DNA of 64,000 nucleotides from Colias croceus (lineage: Eukaryota; Arthropoda; Insecta; Lepidoptera; Pieridae), in NCBI RefSeq assembly GCF_905220415.1, contig NC_059537.1:14277795-14341794 (forward strand), written 5' to 3'. The position numbers and the translations under genes were made by a program. Within the stretch, counting starts at the first letter, position 1, and each line of letters starts with the position of its first letter. The notes under the pieces are model-generated. The model was not told the DNA's origin. It did not search any database and worked only from the letters and a program-made list of their open reading frames with translations. This document shows, piece after piece, positions 53,153 through 64,000 of this stretch.

Positions 53153-54872
53153 CTGTAAAGGAAAATTGAATTAGAATGATTTATAGAATGAAATGATATG
53201 TGCAAATTGGTGATTGACTTGGAATGTTTAATTAGAAAGAATACTCAAATGTAGATGATAAGAAAGATAAGAATGTTCTGTAATCGTACATTTAATGGTT
53301 TCTATAAAAAAAATAGAAAATTTAAAAATTAAAAACATTGATATCATAAAAAAAGAGAAAGATACAATCTGGAACTTCGTGATCCAGGAAAATATGATTA
53401 CCTATTGTACTTTAATAAAATATATCACGTATATAATGGTACCGTACTTAATTAACTAAAGGCTAAGGCTAAGGCTTTTCAATTGTATTCGAATGAATTC
53501 TATTAACTCAATATATTTTAACCATAACATAACAGCTAAATAATTCATAATTTCTCTCGTCCCGTCGTCACCATCAGATTAGCAAGTGAATTAGTGTCAC
53601 CAGTCACTACATCAAAACACAACACACAATAGATGATTTCTTCTTGCAGTGGTATCTTTTGTGTGGGCTCACTTAGGCAGCATTTGGAGCGTGCGAATGG
53701 ACGGGATCTAATGATCAGACCTGGTTTCCTTATGAGCGATTTGGAGATGAGATGACCTTAGAGTGTCACGCTTCGGAGTTTATGAGATATATATGCGTTT
53801 AAGAACTTTGCATCGTTTTAGTATTTCTGGTTCGACATCGCAAGGAAAATGAGTTTTTCATAATATAATATTAGTATGAATGAATAAAGAGCAGTCGCAG
53901 ATATACGGGTATAGATATATATAAGAGTATCTAGCCCATATTTGACCCTATGGATCATCAATTATCCAAAACAGCCATGTGGTTTAATATTGCGTGAAAC
54001 AGACAGATGCTATTTTTATTATGTATGAATGCATTCTCAACATTAATGCGACTCTTATATAAAAATTAAACCACAATGCAATTTTCAAATAGTGTGAATA
54101 TTATTTAATAACAAAGGCAATGGAAAGCAGATGATTAAAATCTGGGGCATCCTTGCGTAAGCGGCCTCACTGGATGCGTGGTTCCTATTGTTTAGATTCG
54201 CTAATTACTGCGTAATTCTAATGCATGGTTAACAGTTTGATTGAGTAGGATAAGTGCAGGGCTTACGTTCAATTTGGTTAAAAGGTTTGCAATTAAAGAT
54301 TATCTTGATTGAAGAGTGAAGACAAAGGCTGCAATCCTTTAAAATTCTATAAAGTTGTCTGGTATTGACTTCTGCAGGCTAAATTGTCGAATTTCCTACT
54401 AATTATAATCCATAAGAAAAATAAATTTATAATAAATTATAATAACATTTAAAATGACTTTAAAACAACGATACAGGTACATGGAATAACTTGCCTCTTC
54501 TCCAGTAGTAACGGTGATCCACAATCTGTCCGGAAGTCTTTACAATTATAATGTTTTATCTAACTACATTATTGCTATCAAGGAAAACGCAGCTTACGTG
54601 ACACGCGTGAAGGAATTCCGCCAAACAATTTCCCGCTCAAATATCTTAATAACGATCTAATTCAAGTATTAGTTCCACGCGAATCGAGATGAGCAAACAT
54701 CATGTGCCATAGTGTGCCATCTATTTTGTGTATGATTCATAATAATAAGTTCCTCTTCGTTTGCTATAGCTATAGGTCTTTTCTACATAAGATTTTTCTT
54801 TCATAAATTAATAACGTGAATAATTATACCTTAAAACTAAGATGAAATTGTAATTGCTAAATCTACCGAACC
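53153..54872. other. upstream of last visible coiled-coil exon
   Basis: No exon, RNA gene or defined repeat supported. Probably intron of the coiled-coil gene. Confidence 0.4.
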
Positions 54873-55015
54873 TTTTTTTTTAACGTTGGGAAATGCATTT
54901 ACGCATTCCCGTCGGCAGTTTTGCTGTCCAAGGGGGTATGTGGGACTTGCACGAAGCCATACCCACTTAAACCCAACGGTGGCCGTCTAGATACAACTAT
55001 CTCGCAATCTAAAAA
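54873..55015 (-). mobile_element. 5'-truncated retrotransposon 3' end
   Basis: A plus-strand T-run (54873-54881, the poly(A) tail on minus) is followed by ACGTTGGGAAATGCATTTAC, GTCGGCAGTTTTGCTGTCCA and CCCACTTAAACCCAACGGTG, GC-rich sequence unlike its surroundings. The short 3' remnant cannot be classified. Confidence 0.5.
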
Positions 55016-56459
55016 ACGTAATTTATTGAAGTATATAATTCAGTCGATCTATTATGTACTTATATCAATAGTAATTGGCAATTGCGTGTAACGATTAAAC
55101 ATATTATCGTATTAATTTAAAGAGAACAAAGTCTAAACAATACACTCCTATTAAATTAAATGGCTTTTTCGTGGTTGTAATTTATTGCTTCTGTTATAAT
55201 AGAATATAAACATAGAGGTCATTCGTTATATTATCTATTATTTTACCATACAAATAGATATTAATCGACCACCAATTATACTTTTACATAAAGTAATTAA
55301 TTAAACTAGCAATATTATAACAACTGTGTATTGCTTTGTTACTTGAAAACGTTATACATAAAGATAAGTACCTAAATGGCTAAATAGATAAGGTACTAAC
55401 TGTTCCGACAAAATTCTTCTAGGACTCCTTAATTTATAAAAATACATTTTTCATAATTTTATTCACGTTCACGTTTATTAAAGAAGTAACCCTTTTTATG
55501 TTTTCCTTCATAATATCGACGTTGCTTTCTTGACTATGATACTTTTTCCCACAATTAAACACATTTTTCAGTATCATTATGTAGTTTTAGTTCATAATGA
55601 TGGAAGGAAGAATTCTAAGTGGTGTAACGAACACATTCTACCCGAAATGAATATTTTCAATCTTCGACTATCTAGAAAACTACATATAGTAGAGAGGATA
55701 TTTTACTAAAGAATATGAAAATCCCACGTAAAAGATTCCTTCTATATTAGTTGATGTGTAAAGAAAGTGCATACTTATACTATAAAATCATTTGTATAAT
55801 TAATTATAAGTAATCCTAACAGCTAACAGGTAAGAGCGGCTTTGTTATTTGAGTTTGAACTTAAGACTCCTATGGCAAAGCAATAATACTTTGAATAATA
55901 CAAGGTACCTATCTGAAACAACCTACGCGCACAAAACAATGACCAATTAGAAACGGAGACAAATGTCGCAAAATAGGAAATAATTCGAAAGAATACAAGT
56001 AACGCATTTGTTCACACTGGAGCGAATTTACTATTTAGTAACCGGTTGCGTTTGCATATGAGAGAATAGCTAATTTGATGCTGTAAAAAGTTACATTATC
56101 AACACATGTCGTTATTACTGTTTACTAAATCTGTAATCACTCGTTATCCTCTTGAAACTCGTAAAATAGGAATGACTACTATGAACTAATCTGAGGGAAA
56201 TTTGGAATGCATAGCTATGTATATTGAGAGAAAAATGCGGAAGCGTGGAAGTATATATTGGAGGCTGGAGTAATATATTATACTCATATTTGTAAATAAC
56301 TTGTCACGGGATTAAATTTCTGTAAAATTAATCCTTAGAGGGCCATAATACAGAAGACAACAGACAGGAGATTTTCAATTAATATCGTTTCAATAACTTA
56401 ATATAACTTTTAGCATACTGTGGAATGTTTATGGTGGCTATTTACCGATTAATATTACA
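55016..56459. other. AT-rich stretch, nothing identified
   Basis: No exon or repeat boundary that I can support on either strand. Confidence 0.4.
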
Positions 56460-57486
56460 TCCCACCAAAAACATTTTCATGTAAAATGTTGCCAAGACGA
56501 GCCCATATGACTCGCACTGTCAAAAAGTTATCAGATCTCATGTAGAGCCAAGTTTCTAACACTACACGCCCTAACTCTACAAAGCCTAACTTCACAAACT
56601 CTACACCTTAGTCAAAATATGTGGCTTGGCCATTTCGCTACATTCACATCGGCGTAAGGTGAAAAATTAATTCACTGTTCATTACTTTTGTGTTATACAA
56701 TAGTTCTTGTAGTAACGAACGGCCAAGCCACATATTTTGACTAAGGTGTAGAGTTTGTGAAGTTAGGCCTTGTAGAGTTAGGGTGTGTAGTGTTAGAAGC
56801 TTGGCTCTACATGAGATCTGATAACTTTTTGACAGTGCGAGTCATATGGGCTCGTCTTGGCAACATTTTACATGAAAATGTTTTTGGTGGGATTTCATTT
56901 CTTTTTGTAAGTTGTTTGTAACAAAATTTTATATGTCAATTAATTTTTTTTTTTAACAAGGAGTACCTATACATATACATATCTACCTATGTATATCTAG
57001 GGGAACCAAGTTTTAGATTATGAGATTAGACCTCTAGCGTCATCAAAATTTAATTTAAAATTACAGGTCTCATACAAACTCCCATCCCCTAGTTTAAGGG
57101 GTTGGGGGATGAAAGTCATAACTTTATAATTTTTTTGTTGTTTTTGTGCTAATACTAGCGTACATACAAAATTTCAGCTTTCTAGGACATTAGGAAGTAC
57201 CTTAAGAATTTTGATGATCATCAGTGAGTCAGTGACGAAATTAGCGTTTTTTAGATATAAATAAAATCTGAAGTATAAAAGCTAATGTAATTAAAACTTA
57301 ATATGTTCAATAAGTCCGCTATTGTCAATATATCCCGAAAATTTTGTTGATCTAGCATAATCCAAAACCAAGTTATGAGGGTTCAAAAAAACGTCGAAGC
57401 GCTTCGAGAAAAGGTAGGTAGTGCCCGTGCGCTTCGCTTGTTCGCTTGGCTCGTCTTGGCGGGGACACTACCGTGCCCCCAGATAT
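56460..57486 (+). mobile_element. foldback element, copy 3, complete
   Basis: Left arm 56460-56631 and right arm 56721-56892 flank an 89-bp loop; the unique part and terminal hairpin (GGGGACACTACCGTGCCCCC, about 57461-57480) follow. Length 1027 bp against 1035 for copy 1. At one arm position both arms carry GAGCCAAG or its complement, where copy 1 carries GAGCGAAG in both arms. Confidence 0.88.
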
Positions 57487-59132
57487 AATTCTTTGACATT
57501 TCGTTCGTTATCTTTTCCCACCATTAACGTGTTTATGTCATTCCTACGATGTCATATAAATTATTGGTGCATTCGTTAATTGCTGCATTCTAAACCAAAT
57601 TGATTTTTTAACAATGTAAGTATAAAACTTTCTACATTTCTTCAATATTTAAATGGAAACCTATAAACAAAGCTAAGAAACTTGTCACGATCGTGTCGAT
57701 GGTGTTACGAAGTGTGCACACAGCTGTTTAAACTTTCTGTGCCAACTGTGCATATTTAGTTACGATTTCAAATCTAATGTTCACTTACAAATTATGAGTT
57801 TGGGAATAGACCCACTTTTATTATCAAATTCGAATAGACGCTTCTTAATAATATCCTGTAAGTTTAGAAAAATCATTTAAAGATGTATGACTGTTTATTG
57901 TTGTAGTCCGATCTGATTTTTACTTGAGTAAAATACTAATATTATAAAGCTGAAGAGTTTGTTTGTTTGAACGCGCTAATCTCGGGAACTACTAGTCCGA
58001 TTTGAAAAATTCTTTCGGTGTTAGATAGCTAATTTATCTAGAAAGGCTATATATCATCACGCTACGACCAACGGGAGAGGAGTCACGGGGGGTGAAACCG
58101 CGCGGAGCAGCATACATTAAATAGTTTGGAAAATCCAAAAGTGCACGCCTCATAATCTCATCCTTTACAATAAAATTGATTATTTATAAAGAGTACACTT
58201 TAAAATATAAAAAATAAATAAAATTAAACAGTTGGAAAAGTAAAGAAAGCGGTACCGTAATAATTGAGCTATTTTTCTTGTGGCTCCACCTAGATGTGAA
58301 ACTGCGCAGGTTTAAGGGACTGACTACCAACTTATTTTTTTAAACCTTGGCTTATAGTATAAAGAATCGAGTTTATAATGGTGAATTTTGAGTACACTAT
58401 AAATATAAAAAAATAAAATAAAGAATATATATAGATATACTAAAATTATGGAGAACAGTCGATATTTTTTTTTTTTGTTTATTTAATAACAATTAAACCA
58501 CATCGAATCAGACCCTGAAAAATGAAAGGGTTCTATTCCTGAGCATACTCAAGCGTAAGAGAAAAAAAAGACTCGATTAGTAAAGTATTTCGGTCGCTAT
58601 CGTGTTAACAAGAAAATCCTCCGCACATACAGACACACGGACGTCCAAGACAGAACTTTTTTAAACTGTTTTTTAACTAGTTTAAATAACAAAAATGACA
58701 TCAAAAATATCATGAATGTTAAAAATAGTGTTTTTTCTTAATATGTGTGTGTATGTATTATCTTACAAGTGCAATGTATGATACATAAAGACATTTTAAG
58801 TTTGAATAATCAGATGTTTTGCGCGAAGTGACAGTAGTACCCACCTCAACGCTTCGCTTATGAGGCGTGCAATAAAAAAGGAACCGAATTTTATTAGGTT
58901 TATATATGAATATACAAACGTCGATATTAGCTTAATCAGTCGTAATGAAATAGAATGATTGAATAAACATTGAATAACTGCGACAAAAATGCCGCCCCAC
59001 GCGCAATGATTCAACAAATAATTTATATTATGACTACTATATTGTTGTTAAACAATGACAGACATTCAGGGCATGTCCATGTGTTCATTGTTCGACCATA
59101 ATGTAATGTCCTTCGAAGACAGGATAATGTTA
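57487..59132. other. AT-rich stretch with one Helitron remnant
   Basis: Contains a degenerate fourth-family Helitron at about 57935-58112 (CTGAAGAGTTTGTTTGTTTG; ending GCGCGGAGCAGC). A T-run at 58467-58480 could be an old retrotransposon tail. No exon seen. Confidence 0.45.
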
Positions 59133-59140
59133 GTGATAAC

Positions 59141-59721
59141 TAGACATCGGATTATATGCACTAACCAAATGCCAAAATATGCATGCAAATATGCACTAAA
59201 AAAGGCCGAAATATGCACCAAAAACAGCTGATATGCCTAAAATATGCACAATACAAAATAAAAAAACAGCGAAGTTTTCTTAAAATTAAGTATAGTTTTT
59301 GTAGCAATATACAATTAAGCTTTTTAGCAAATTTTCGAGTGCAAAATTGTGACGTTTTTCACCCGCGAGCCCAGTGTTGCCACCTTTTCGGGGTAAATCT
59401 AGGCCTTTTTTGGAATTCAACCCGTGTTTTAAATTTTTAGCCCGAAAAGGGTAACCTAGCCCTATTTTCAATGGCTCAAAATTTACTTAAATGGAGCCCA
59501 TTTCATTATTTTTTGCCATTTTACCATGCCAAAATAGGGTTTGTTTACTCGCTGAGCGTTCTGATTGGCTAATAAAGGTTTGTCAACCAATTAAATCTCC
59601 CGCTACTTAACGAAATATGCACGATTGGAGGAAAAAGGCTAAAATATGCACTAACGGCGTAATTAGAGAGTTATATGCATTTGCATATGCAAACATGCAA
59701 ATGCATATAATCCGATGTCTA
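59141..59721. mobile_element. hAT-type MITE with exact 8-bp duplication
   Basis: Terminal inverted repeats TAGACATCGGATTATATGCA and TGCATATAATCCGATGTCTA are exact over 20 bp. GTGATAAC at 59133-59140 is repeated at 59722-59729, the 8-bp duplication typical of hAT transposons. ATATGCAC-like motifs recur many times near both ends, as expected for transposase-binding sites. 581 bp, non-coding. Confidence 0.93.
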
Positions 59722-59729
59722 GTGATAAC

Positions 59730-60516
59730 CATAGACGCAAATGCATGTCAAATTTTTTCAAGATGGTTCGTAAGCGCGGGAAATTATGACAGCAGCTGTT
59801 TGAACATGGTCTGTCACTTAAGTCAAAAAGAAGTACAAAATAACTTGAATAAATTCATAGAAAATATATAAATTGAGCTAAATTGAGCGTTTATCGAACA
59901 AACAGTGATTTAAATACAAAAAATTACAATAGTTATCTTAATAATTTACTAACCTAACAAAATGTTGCTTTTATCGACGTATCGTTTTCACCGGTTACGT
60001 GTTACTTGTGGGGAAATACAGCAAACATATCATAATATATACAGTTTAATGTAAATCATACATTACTACACTTAACTCATCTCAGCGTAACTAGGACAGC
60101 TTCACGGTGTGTTCGCAAACAATGATGTTTGAGGACAGGCGACCTCGCGTGCCGATATATGTATTTACCGACAGATGACTTAATGGGACTTGTTTTGAAC
60201 TAATATTTGTACAAAGATTTTTGAAAAACCTTACTCAATGATCAGAAAAATAAATAACATGATATTAGACTTAACACGCTTTTATTAGCTTTACCTGTAT
60301 GTTTGTATGTAACCGACTCTTTTAGATTAGATTTTGACCCACTCTTAACGGACAGATTAAATTCCACTTTACACTTATCATAGGATAAGTGGATTGAATG
60401 GTGGATATCATAGATAGGATCGATGAGAACACCATAATTACATATGAGTTTATCTTATCAAAGCATGCATTAGTTAAGTATTCATTTAAAACGTCATCCA
60501 CTACAAGAATAACTCG
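59730..60516. other. AT-rich stretch, nothing identified
   Basis: No exon or recognisable element. Confidence 0.4.
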
Positions 60517-60773
60517 TTAAAAACAACCGACTTCAAACTTGTACTTGCAACATTTACAAATACAGACAAAAATGCTCATAAAATAAAAAATACTGGGGCT
60601 ATCCGAATAAAATTTTTATGGGACCAATTCGACACCATCCCGCATCGAACAGAAAAAGAATCACTTAAATCGATTCAGAAACCTCAAAAAAATAAAATCA
60701 AATCGATTCAGAAACCTCAAAAAAAAAAATACCGGCCGAATTGATAACCTCCTCCTTTTTTTGAAGTCGGTTA
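60517..60773. mobile_element. MITE-like repeat, second copy of 18823-19080
   Basis: Same AACCGACTTC termini and interior (ATGGGACCAATTCGACACCA). AAAAAC occurs on both sides of the inverted ends, a possible short duplication. It contains an extra local repeat of AATCGATTCAGAAACCTCAA. Confidence 0.8.
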
Positions 60774-62236
60774 AAAACGGCCAAGTGCGTTGGTTGACAG
60801 TTGATAAATGGATGACAATGTTATTTGTTTATTCGAGGACATATCCGTTTCATCGAGTTGTTTTCCTTTGTTGGAACTTGGTTGGAACAGGGATTAGTGA
60901 CAATTCATTGATCTGCATGAAAAATTCATTTTTTTTAATAAAGGTCCTTTTTTTGATTAGCGATATTGAAGTGTCTTTGGACCTAAATACAAGTTTGTCT
61001 AGACGTAGACACACCATTTTACCTAAGAATAACATTTTCATTGCTTCAAATGTAGGTTTTAGCATTAAACTACTTATTAATAGCACAATTTTATTTCCTA
61101 ACATTAACAGTTAAGTTACATCAAATCGTAACTATTAATGCAATAAAAAATTAAAATTCATTATTAATGGCCGTCTGTAATCTATGATCTTCTGTTATTG
61201 CTATATTTACGAAATGGATGCTTTAACTAAGTGTATTCATCATTATGTTAATATAATATGTTTGTTGAAAGTTGTTTAAAGTTTAAAGTTGTTGTTGTTA
61301 GTTAAAAAAAAAAACTTTAACAATTTAGGGTAAAAATAACTTTTCGATACTAAAAAATCGTTCGGACAATATTAACTACTTTCCTGAAGCAATTGATATC
61401 ATTTCTATGAAGCTCGGACCAAATTCAGTTTAAATTAGACTTCAGAGAATAATGTGTATACGAATTTAGATTATTTAAAATTATAATTATTGAAGTGAAA
61501 CTTCTTTATCGGGGTTTGAAAAAAATTTAGTGTAACATTTTTTCGTTACGCGTGACATTTTTCCGTTACACGCCATCTTTTTCTTATCCCTACCACGCGT
61601 GATTCGTCGTATTTCTGTAAAGTTGCATATATTAAATTATTTTTTGAAAATTAAGGTCTAATAAATTAAGGTATAAAGAAACATTAAATGAAATTATGCG
61701 CGCATCAATTGCTTCGAAATAGGAAAAACAATACAATAAACTCTCGTGTTTGTATGAGAAAAATATATTGTTATTATCTAACCGTGTATTTTACATCTTT
61801 TAAACTATTTTTATAAGCAAATAAAAATATAGTTCAGTATGTTAAAACAGTTTGAACCCGTTACAAAGCTGTTGGAAATAAAGTTAAATTAATCGGGATA
61901 ACTGTCCGTCAATCATCGTGTTACACGCAGCGGGAAATTGTTTAATTGTCGTTATTATTTTGTTCTTTATTTTTTTACATAGCTTAACTATCTTGGAACT
62001 AACAGTTACTACAAGACCAAGACTCTATCTCTTTTCAATTCTATCTCTATCTCTTTAGAAACATATTTTTTTTATTAATTGTATTTATAAAATGTTCAAT
62101 ACAACTCAATACCTATTCTGTCAATAACTTTTTAGTACCTAAAAGTAATTTTTTACCACATACGATAAATCTATGGTAAAATCTACACCGATCTTAAGAA
62201 TATATATTTTTGAAATTCGATCGAAATAATTACAAA
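60774..62236. other. AT-rich stretch with a MITE copy
   Basis: Holds a reversed and partly decayed copy of the 51911-52084 MITE at about 61492-61672 (GAAGTGAAACTTCTTTATCG). Otherwise no exon; open frames around 60761-61114 show no family features. Confidence 0.45.
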
Positions 62237-62245
62237 GATATTGAT

Positions 62246-63501
62246 TTTTTTTTTTTTTTTTTTTTTTGTAAGGTGTTTCTCAATGTTAGCCAGAAGGGCT
62301 TCTACATTTTAACGCGGACGCGGGGGTGAACTGAAGGTTCACCCTGGTAGCGACATGCACAAGGGCGTCCCCCCTTGACGGGGACCACGAACCTCGGCTT
62401 GAGCTGTCGCTTGAGTGGAGGAGGCCAGAAGGGCCCTAATCGGACGGGCGCTCACCCGGGTGGGCGCGGGAACGCGGAACAAGGGACCTCGTCTTCGCCG
62501 GCGAAGACGGTGTACGCGTTCTGCTGTGGTGTGTGCGGTGTCGCGGTTTGTTCGACGTTGGGCTTCAATCGCCGAGTCTAGCCGTGCGTTAGCTTTGGTA
62601 ATATCATCGTCGGAGTCGTCCAGGACATGTCTCGGCCGCCTACGACGATGAGTGGGTTTCGGGTTTCGCGACGTATGCGATGGCCTTTGTCACCAATGGG
62701 TTAAGGTGGTTTTTAGCCTTGCCGAAGTAGCGCTTAGACGCTTGCTTCATCCATTGGGCTATGGTGGGGAGTTCTAAGTCCCTATGTAGGTCCACGTTAC
62801 GCACGAACCAGGGCGCTCCAGTCGCTGTTCTCATGAACCGCGACTGAATCGTCTGGAGCTTGTGTATGGAGCTGGGAGCGCAATGCGCGAAAACTACACT
62901 ACTATAAGTGAGGATTGGACGGACCACCGTTTTGTAAAGTGTCACCTTATTTCTAAGGGACATTTTACTGCGTCTGTTAATAAGGTAATAGAGCCGGCTC
63001 AGAACATAGCTGGCTTTCTTACGGGGGCGCTAAATGACATGTGTGCGTCTAGAGTGACGCCTAAGAATTTGGTGTGCTTTTGCCACGGAATGACTTGGCC
63101 ATAGAGTTTGACACTATCTATGGCCTCGGGGCCGCCGCGCCTGAAGAGCACGGCGGCGCTCTTGTCGGGGTTCACAGTGATACCCCATTTGCGAAACCAT
63201 TTGCCTAATGCATCGGTCGCGGATTGTAGGAGTGGAGCTATTCTTTTGCGGTATGGACTCGACACGTAGAGTGCCGTGTCGTCCGCGAAGAGGGATAATT
63301 GCACTTTATCGTGCTTTGGGATGTCGCTAGTGTATAGCGCGAATAGGAGGGGCGACAAGACGGAGCCCTGAGGGACTCCGGCCTGGATGGGACGTGAAGA
63401 CGAGCGCGTGCCGTCTAATCTGTAGCGAAAGGACCGGTTAGACAAGAAGTCTCGTATGATGAACACGAGACTGTCTGGCACGCCGAGAGTGTACAGTTTG
63501 T
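62246..63501 (-). mobile_element. 5'-truncated non-LTR retrotransposon
   Basis: A GC-rich insert on the minus strand with its poly(A) tail as a T-run at 62246-62267. GATATTGAT at 62237-62245 recurs at 63502-63510, giving an exact 9-bp target duplication. About 1.26 kb: the end of the reverse transcriptase plus the 3' UTR. A different lineage from the LINE at 2761-8454 (FADDT rather than YADDV, and a poly(A) tail). Confidence 0.9.
62640..63481 (-). pseudogene. reverse transcriptase C-terminal fragment, frameshifted
   Basis: Upstream part (63481-62999) has LVFIIRDFLSNRSFRYRLDG, AGVPQGSVLSPLLFALYTSD, the active site LSLFADDTALYV and TKFLGVTLD. It then breaks, and the continuing part (62963-62640) reads LRNKVTLYKTVVRPILTYSS and TIQSRFMRTATGAPWFVRNV, the usual thumb region. 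The frame change between 62999 and 62963 and the missing endonuclease make it non-functional. Jockey-like style. Confidence 0.9.
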
Positions 63502-63510
63502 GATATTGAT

Positions 63511-64000
63511 GTGAGAAGTGAAAGTCATAGTTACTATTTTTATTATTATTTTTTATTATTTTCAGTGACGGCTGTGATTATTGCATTTGATGTAAACTAA
63601 CTTTTAACTCTATGTCGTCAAAACTGCGCATTAAACCATATTAAGATGAGCAATGAAAAACACTTTTTCATCACGAATAAAAAAAAATTGATAATTTAAA
63701 TCCAATAGTATCTACCTAAGTGGAACCTGTTGAATATATCTGATCATGACATCAGCGGAGGTTACACCCAAGTTTTTAGTTTTTATTGTAATTATTATGG
63801 AGTGTCAAAAATTAATCATGTTTAGGTACGCTGTATTTATTATTATGTTGTCCCCGCTTCGTGCGGTATGATTTTCTTCCTTATTTTTAATATCCATAAA
63901 TCTCAAATCACGTATTAGCATGCAAATAAAACATTGTTTCTTAAATCTCTAATGTTAAATGTATCAAATTTGAATTAAATCATGTCAGGGCTGCGTTTGG
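63511..64000. other. AT-rich stretch, nothing identified
   Basis: No exon or element recognised up to the window edge. Confidence 0.4.

Noticed and set aside
60761..61114. 117-codon plus-strand open frame
   Set aside because: Starts in a MITE end; hydrophobic AT-rich composition and no family features.

Overview
The window is nuclear DNA of an insect, almost certainly a moth or butterfly. It is AT-rich, genes are split into many short exons with canonical splice sites, and introns and spacers are full of Helitrons with the 3' end typical of Lepidoptera (GCGGGCGGAAGCTAG followed by T). There are no bacterial operons, and I saw no CRISPR array, phage or virus.

Layout. 1-2623: Helitron remnants, a 42-bp minisatellite and short repeats. 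2624-14651: a transposon nest. A full-length non-LTR retrotransposon (2761-8454, gag plus endonuclease/reverse transcriptase ORFs) sits between 12-bp target-site duplications, about 22 bp downstream of a TATA box that appears to belong to an autonomous Helitron whose 1715-codon Rep/helicase ORF (9323-14470) is uninterrupted. 15848-22305 (+): complete nine-exon Uba5, the E1 enzyme of the UFM1 pathway. 23586-32277 (-): complete 18-exon Msh5, the meiotic MutS homologue, tail-to-tail with Uba5. 33411-42999 (-): three exons of a caveolin gene; its 7.5-kb intron holds foldback elements, two (GTGTCK)n arrays of about 0.85 and 1.0 kb, and a palindromic MITE. 45849-53152 (-): seven 3' exons of a coiled-coil gene I do not recognise. 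53153-64000: no convincing exons, but a third foldback element, a hAT-type MITE with an exact 8-bp duplication, and a 5'-truncated LINE with a 9-bp duplication.

The four host genes belong to unrelated processes (UFMylation, meiotic crossover, membrane caveolae, unknown) and I see no functional cluster. The interest lies in the mobile DNA: the LINE-in-Helitron nest at a promoter, long foldback hairpins whose two arms match each other better than they match other copies, six copies of a GC-rich element of about 160 bp with matching inverted ends, and a family of short Helitrons each carrying a (TCTG)n microsatellite at the same place. Exon coordinates were worked out by hand from reading frame, GT-AG sites and family resemblance. 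The complete Uba5 and Msh5 models sum to whole reading frames of 393 and 817 codons including stop.
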